DNA of 9,664 nt from an uncultured Eubacteriales bacterium (GTDB taxonomy: Bacteria; Bacillota; Clostridia; UBA1381; UBA9506), in the NCBI GenBank assembly GCA_902478395.1, contig CABSKZ010000085.1, forward strand, positions 1-9,664, given 5' to 3'. This document shows positions 6,388 through 9,664 of this stretch, in pieces. Position 1 is the stretch's first letter, and every line of letters begins with the position of its first letter. The notes beneath the pieces are model-generated. The model was not told where the DNA came from. It worked only from the letters and a program-made list of their open reading frames with translations, and searched no databases. The position numbers and the translations under genes were made by a program.

Positions 6388-7262
6388 AGGACGTCCCCTC
6401 CTTCTGTGTCCGGGGTTTGCCCTCTGTCCGCCATGAAATACCAAACGGCGGCAAGTAGCAAAGACACTGCCAGCATAACCGTATTGATTGCCATGGCGTA
6501 CGGCCGGTGGAGCAGATCCGGGTGGGAATATTCAATAAACGCCTGCACCGGAAGGGCCTTCGGTATGGTCGCTCCCAGCAGAAACGGCAGTTCGTACGCG
6601 CCAAAGGAATAGGTAAGGATAATGAAAAAAGCATTCCGCACCGCCGGCATACAAAGCGGCAGTGTAACATGAAAAAATGTTTGTCGGCGGCTTGCGCCCA
6701 GATTCGCGGAAGCCTCCCGCAGTGAGCTGTCGATGTTTCCCATGAGTGGGAGTACAAAATAGCAGACAAACGGGATTTCCTTCCAAAGGTATGACAGAAT
6801 GATTCCTATACTGTTTGGCGTGTACAGCAGGTTTGGAAAGGATTCCTGCGAGTTGGTTAAGCCAAGCGCATACAGCAACCGTGCAAACAGACCGGACTGG
6901 GCGAACAGGCTCGTCACAAACAGTGCCACTACCAAATGCGGAATCATAATCGGTACAGTCAAAAGCCGCCGCAGCCTTCCATTCGTCCGTTTCAGCATTA
7001 CGAGAGCATAGCAGAGCCCGACGCCGAAGACGACCGCGAGGACGGATGATACGAAGGAGATATACAGACTGATGCTCGTTCCGGCGAGCAGCGTTCCGCT
7101 TTCCAGCAGTTCTCGGAAATAGCGGAAGGTGGAGCGTGTCAGGCCCATAGATGGAATAACACCAAAGCTCTGGATAATGCAAACCGCCGCTCCTGCAAGC
7201 AGAAGGGCGGTCAGCAGCAAGAACGGGGTCAGTAGGAGCCATGGTGTTTTTCTACGCCTCAT
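6384..7262 (-). CDS. ABC transporter permease, first subunit
   Basis: This 292-residue membrane protein of the binding-protein-dependent transport family has hydrophobic segments near residues 8-30, 61-88, 100-121, 150-172, 207-229 and 255-276. Its EAA loop, REASANLGASRRQTFFHVTLP, is near 182-202. It pairs with the downstream permease to form the importer channel. In E. coli the comparable YnjC is one long permease carrying both halves, whereas here the halves are separate genes. The ATG overlaps the stop of the lipoprotein gene (ATGA), and its own stop overlaps the next GTG, so all three transport genes are translationally coupled. The substrate follows from the binding protein and is not known. 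Confidence 0.92.
   Translation of the reverse strand: MRRRKTPWLLLTPFLLLTALLLAGAAVCIIQSFGVIPSMGLTRSTFRYFRELLESGTLLAGTSISLYISFVSSVLAVVFGVGLCYALVMLKRTNGRLRRLLTVPIMIPHLVVALFVTSLFAQSGLFARLLYALGLTNSQESFPNLLYTPNSIGIILSYLWKEIPFVCYFVLPLMGNIDSSLREASANLGASRRQTFFHVTLPLCMPAVRNAFFIILTYSFGAYELPFLLGATIPKALPVQAFIEYSHPDLLHRPYAMAINTVMLAVSLLLAAVWYFMADRGQTPDTEGGDVL
6395..6403 (-). promoter_or_regulatory. Shine-Dalgarno deciding the GTG start of the second permease
   Basis: AAGGAGGGG on the - strand lies 7 bases upstream of GTG 6387. It is one of the strongest ribosome sites in the window and sits inside the end of the previous permease gene. That makes the GTGA overlap start far more likely than the ATG at 6444. 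Confidence 0.8.
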
Positions 7263-8479
7263 TTACCGACCACTTCTTCCTGCCAGATTTCTTCAATCAG
7301 CGGAACCAGTTTGGCAGGCATCTGCGGCAGCTTCTTTTCGTTCAGCTCCGCCAGCGGAATGGCCCCGCCGCCGGACGGCATTCCCTCATCAAACAGCTTC
7401 TGTTCTTCTTCATTCATGCGGGTGATGTCCACAGCCGGGCAGATTTTTGCAATTTCCAACCGAGCCGCCTGCATTTCCGGTGACAATACTTCGTTGATGA
7501 CCGCGAGCGCGGCTTCCTTGTGCGGAGAGTTCGCCGCGATTGCGATGTAGTCCGTATCCGCGCCCATCCCGTTTTCAAACTGGAAAGAGGTCACACTCTG
7601 CGGGAAAGTTCCTTTTTCCACCTCCGCGAGATAGGTGTATGGATAACAACTGAGCGTCATATCCAGTTCACCATCCGCGAACATATTGTCTACCTGCGCA
7701 ATGGTCGCGGGGAAGGTCTTTCCCTGATTCCATAGATATGGATTCAGCTCACGCAGATACTGGAGGGCAGGCTCGATGGCATTTTTCACGGCTTCTTTAT
7801 CCGCCTCCATTGTTTGAAACTGCTCATGGCCGAGCAGATTGTATATCAGGTTCACTACGAAGGTGCGTCCGGTAAAGTCGGGCAGTGCGGGGTAGGTCAC
7901 GCGCCCCGCGTGTTCTTTTGCAAACTCCAGTATTTCTGCCGCGTTTTTTGGCCGCTCCTGCGTTTTGGCGCTGTCGGTTATCAGCACCATCATATTTTTA
8001 CCGTAGGCAGCCTCGTATCCGTCTGTGGGGTAGCCGTAGTCATATTTAATGTCGTGTGCCTCCGCGTCAACATACTTAAAATTCGGCAAATAATCGGTAA
8101 TCGACCCGAGCAGCAGGTCATTTTCTTTCGCGGTATAGAAATTTTCGCCGTTGATCCATATCATGTCGATGGAACCGTTCTTCTTTCCAGCCTGTTTTTC
8201 GCCGGATAGCTTGCTCATAACCTGCTCAATGTCCATCGGCATCCGTTTCAAAGTAATGTTGTACTTTTCCTTGACCTTCGGGGCGAGGACCGTATCAATC
8301 CAGCGGTTATTAGCCTCATTGCCGCCCCAGCCATAAAAACTGACAGTCTGTCCCTTTGCTTTCTCCAAGATGGAAGAAAAATCCTGTGACTGATCGAACT
8401 CACCCGCAGAAGAACCGCAGGCTGTCAGCAGAGAAAGACTCAAAACAGCGGCCATCAGGCGTATCAGTAATTTTTTCAC
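7259..8479 (-). CDS. YnjB-like ABC substrate-binding lipoprotein
   Basis: This 406-residue extracytoplasmic binding protein has a signal peptide with a basic start (MKKLLIR), a hydrophobic core and the lipobox LLTAC, so the mature protein would be lipidated at Cys21 and anchored to the membrane. The early FYGWGGNEANNRWID (48-62) and SIDMIWINGENF (103-114), then DYLPNFKYVD (129-138), are strongly reminiscent of E. coli YnjB. YnjB is the binding protein of the poorly characterised YnjBCD importer, sometimes annotated as a thiamine or general sulfur/polyamine-like transporter without firm proof. The start is GTG, supported by GGAGGGG at 8485-8491, five bases before it. Two permeases follow with overlapping start and stop codons. 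The ligand is unknown. The proximity of a sugar operon makes a sugar or sugar derivative possible, but YnjB-type proteins are not classical sugar-binding proteins. Confidence 0.9.
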   Translation of the reverse strand: MKKLLIRLMAAVLSLSLLTACGSSAGEFDQSQDFSSILEKAKGQTVSFYGWGGNEANNRWIDTVLAPKVKEKYNITLKRMPMDIEQVMSKLSGEKQAGKKNGSIDMIWINGENFYTAKENDLLLGSITDYLPNFKYVDAEAHDIKYDYGYPTDGYEAAYGKNMMVLITDSAKTQERPKNAAEILEFAKEHAGRVTYPALPDFTGRTFVVNLIYNLLGHEQFQTMEADKEAVKNAIEPALQYLRELNPYLWNQGKTFPATIAQVDNMFADGELDMTLSCYPYTYLAEVEKGTFPQSVTSFQFENGMGADTDYIAIAANSPHKEAALAVINEVLSPEMQAARLEIAKICPAVDITRMNEEEQKLFDEGMPSGGGAIPLAELNEKKLPQMPAKLVPLIEEIWQEEVVGK

Positions 8480-8484
8480 AATAA

Positions 8485-8491
8485 CCCCTCC
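8485..8491 (-). promoter_or_regulatory. Shine-Dalgarno of the lipoprotein gene
   Basis: GGAGGGG on the - strand lies 5 bases before the GTG at 8479-8477. It lies in the 26-base gap after the methyltransferase stop and supports the GTG start, which is also where the signal peptide naturally begins. Confidence 0.75.
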
Positions 8492-8505
8492 AAACGGATT
8501 CTTGA

Positions 8506-9522
8506 CTAGTTAGTTTCGTAGTATTCCTTCACAGCGGCGAAGAACGCATCGATATTGTCCCAGCTGGAAAGCGGCGGGATGTCGCAGCCGCTGGAAATGA
8601 TGAAATTCGGGTAGCCGCAGCATTCTCCCATGATGTCGAGGGTCGCCTGCCGGACCGATTCCGGTGTTCCATTGCGTATTTGTCCTGCCGGATCAACATT
8701 GCCCATTGCGATGGTATCCGCCGGAATGTGCTTCATCATCTCCGACATACGGATGGAATTGCCGAAGTGGTAGGCGGCGGAACCGGTGGATAAAATAGAA
8801 TCTATCATGGAGATGGTGTTATCGCCGCAGTTGTGGTAAATGACGATAAAGGTATCGTCCTGCACTGCGTCCACGATGCGTTTCACATAGGGAGACGAGA
8901 ACTCGTCCGCAAGGTCAGGCGACAGCAGACCAGTCAGTGGTTCCGCCATAACGACGCCGTTCGCGCCAACCTTTTTGTAGGCGTTTATGTAATCGATAAT
9001 AAAGGCGGAAACCTTATCCATTACCATGTGCACCATTTCCGGTTCTTCATAGCAGTAGATCATTGCTTCAGATACGTCCATCAGCCTTCCAGCAAGGGAG
9101 AACGGGCCAATGACGCCGGCGAACACCGGACGGTCTGTAATCAGTTTCACGGCCTTTTCAATGCCCTCGATATAGATTCCGGTACGGCTTGCACCGACAG
9201 CTGGAATTTCCAGTTTTTCCGCAGCCTCAAGGTCGGAAACAACACTGCCGATAACAGTTGGGACTTCGCCGTCAGAAAAGCGGATTTGAGAGCCGAAGCA
9301 TTCTGCTTCCACAGACAGGTCCATCAGGCTGACAGACGCGGCGGAGTCGACGCGGTCCGCAACCGCTTTCATTCCGTTTGCCTGCGCGTCGCTGCTTGAA
9401 ATCAAATCCTTTACACTGATGTTTAAAAGCTGGATGGCAGGGAAAGACAAAACCGGCATGGCGGTTTTCTGTTTCGCATCCAACTGTTCTTTCAGCCATT
9501 GTTTCATGTCTCGTTTTTCCAT
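8506..9522 (-). CDS. UroD-fold methyltransferase, MtaA/CmuA-like
   Basis: This 338-residue protein has the uroporphyrinogen-decarboxylase fold used by cobamide-dependent methyltransferases. The zinc ligands of MtaA have clear counterparts: His230 and Cys232 in YHNCGDN, and Cys313 in SSGCDIPP. Further family marks are GPFSLAG (139-145), AEPLTGLLSP (193-202) and GNVDPA (274-279). Such enzymes move a methyl group between a methyl-cobamide carrier and a thiol or tetrahydrofolate, in the cytoplasm. True HemE lacks the zinc triad, so heme synthesis is not supported. No corrinoid-binding protein or substrate:corrinoid methyltransferase is in the window. One may lie further upstream in the operon. 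AAGGAGA lies 7 bases before the ATG. The gene lies 16 bases after the preceding stop and 26 bases before the lipoprotein gene, so it is very probably co-transcribed with the transporter. The methyl donor and acceptor are unknown. Confidence 0.87.
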   Translation of the reverse strand: MEKRDMKQWLKEQLDAKQKTAMPVLSFPAIQLLNISVKDLISSSDAQANGMKAVADRVDSAASVSLMDLSVEAECFGSQIRFSDGEVPTVIGSVVSDLEAAEKLEIPAVGASRTGIYIEGIEKAVKLITDRPVFAGVIGPFSLAGRLMDVSEAMIYCYEEPEMVHMVMDKVSAFIIDYINAYKKVGANGVVMAEPLTGLLSPDLADEFSSPYVKRIVDAVQDDTFIVIYHNCGDNTISMIDSILSTGSAAYHFGNSIRMSEMMKHIPADTIAMGNVDPAGQIRNGTPESVRQATLDIMGECCGYPNFIISSGCDIPPLSSWDNIDAFFAAVKEYYETN

Positions 9523-9538
9523 AACGATTCTCCTTTAT

Positions 9539-9664
9539 TTAAAATTGGTTACAATACTCAAAATCCAACGGAATTTTACTTTCATCCCCACGGCGGAGAT
9601 GGGTGAAACCGCACTCATACAGCATTTTCCGGCAGGCGTTCATATCGAACCCACGGTTCTCGGA
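9539..9664 (-). CDS. C-terminal part of an unidentified gene (partial)
   Basis: On the - strand an open frame enters at the window edge and ends at TAA 9541-9539, giving a 41-residue tail. The tail contains RGFDMNACRKMLYECGF and ends in FEYCNQF. It contains three cysteines and a basic patch (HLRRGDESK). Only 16 bases separate its stop from the methyltransferase start, so it is probably the preceding gene of the same operon. I do not recognise the family from this fragment. The missing ABC ATPase or a corrinoid-system component would be logical candidates, but nothing here shows either. Confidence 0.6.
   Translation of the reverse strand, partial: SENRGFDMNACRKMLYECGFTHLRRGDESKIPLDFEYCNQF

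Noticed and set aside
6388..6444. Longer second-permease start at ATG 6444
   Set aside because: It would overlap the previous permease gene by 61 bases and add a hydrophilic Arg-rich leader. GTG 6387 has an excellent ribosome site and a GTGA overlap.
5696..6769. A 357-codon open frame on the - strand across the two permease genes
   Set aside because: It is in another frame of the permeases, is rich in Arg, His and Cys with no domain or ribosome site, and the overlapping frames carry EAA loops and membrane helices.
8833..9399. A 188-codon + strand open frame opposite the methyltransferase
   Set aside because: Its codon positions mirror the real gene on the other strand. There is no Shine-Dalgarno and no recognisable motif.
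8506..9522. Naming the UroD-fold protein hemE
   Set aside because: The zinc-binding His-x-Cys...Cys set and the transporter context indicate the methyltransferase branch, and there are no heme genes nearby.
1..9664. Search for CRISPR arrays, tRNA/rRNA genes, insertion sequences or phage genes
   Set aside because: No regularly spaced repeats, tRNA-like cloverleaf, transposase motifs or terminal inverted repeats were noticed on reading both strands; a covariance-model search was not possible.

Overview
The window looks like chromosome from a low-to-mid GC anaerobic Firmicute, probably a gut-type clostridium. The grounds are very strong purine-rich Shine-Dalgarno sites (AGGAGG, GAGGAGGT, AAGGAGGGG), frequent GTG/TTG starts, a lipobox-anchored substrate-binding protein typical of single-membrane bacteria, and gene families (corrinoid-type UroD-fold methyltransferase, UPF0047/YjbQ, uncharacterised AraA-fold isomerase) common in clostridial accessory carbohydrate loci. 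No gene identifies the species.

Left half (1-5366, + strand): a probable single operon that enters from outside the window. In order it holds the tail of an unidentified gene, a triosephosphate-isomerase-fold sugar-phosphate isomerase, a YjbQ/UPF0047 protein, an L-arabinose/L-fucose-isomerase-fold protein with all four expected metal ligands, an FGGY sugar kinase starting at TTG, and an amidohydrolase-2 family metal-dependent hydrolase. A strong symmetrical hairpin terminator (5373-5418) closes it.

Right half (9664-5593, - strand): a tight operon pointing towards the first. It holds the tail of an unidentified gene, a MtaA/CmuA-like UroD-fold methyltransferase with His-x-Cys...Cys zinc ligands, a YnjB-like substrate-binding lipoprotein, and two ABC permeases joined by ATGA and GTGA start/stop overlaps. 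No ATP-binding subunit is in the window. The same hairpin at 5373-5418 is the only obvious terminator for this operon too.

Working model (inference): the lipoprotein and permeases import a small compound. The left operon would isomerise an aldose to a ketose (AraA-fold enzyme), phosphorylate it (FGGY kinase) and rearrange the ketose phosphate (TIM-fold enzyme). The amidohydrolase and YjbQ would have auxiliary roles such as lactone or ester opening. No aldolase is visible. A four-carbon sugar route in the style of the tetritol pathways, where TIM-fold enzymes isomerise erythrulose phosphates, would need none. The exact substrate cannot be read from the sequence, and the two operons may be functionally independent.
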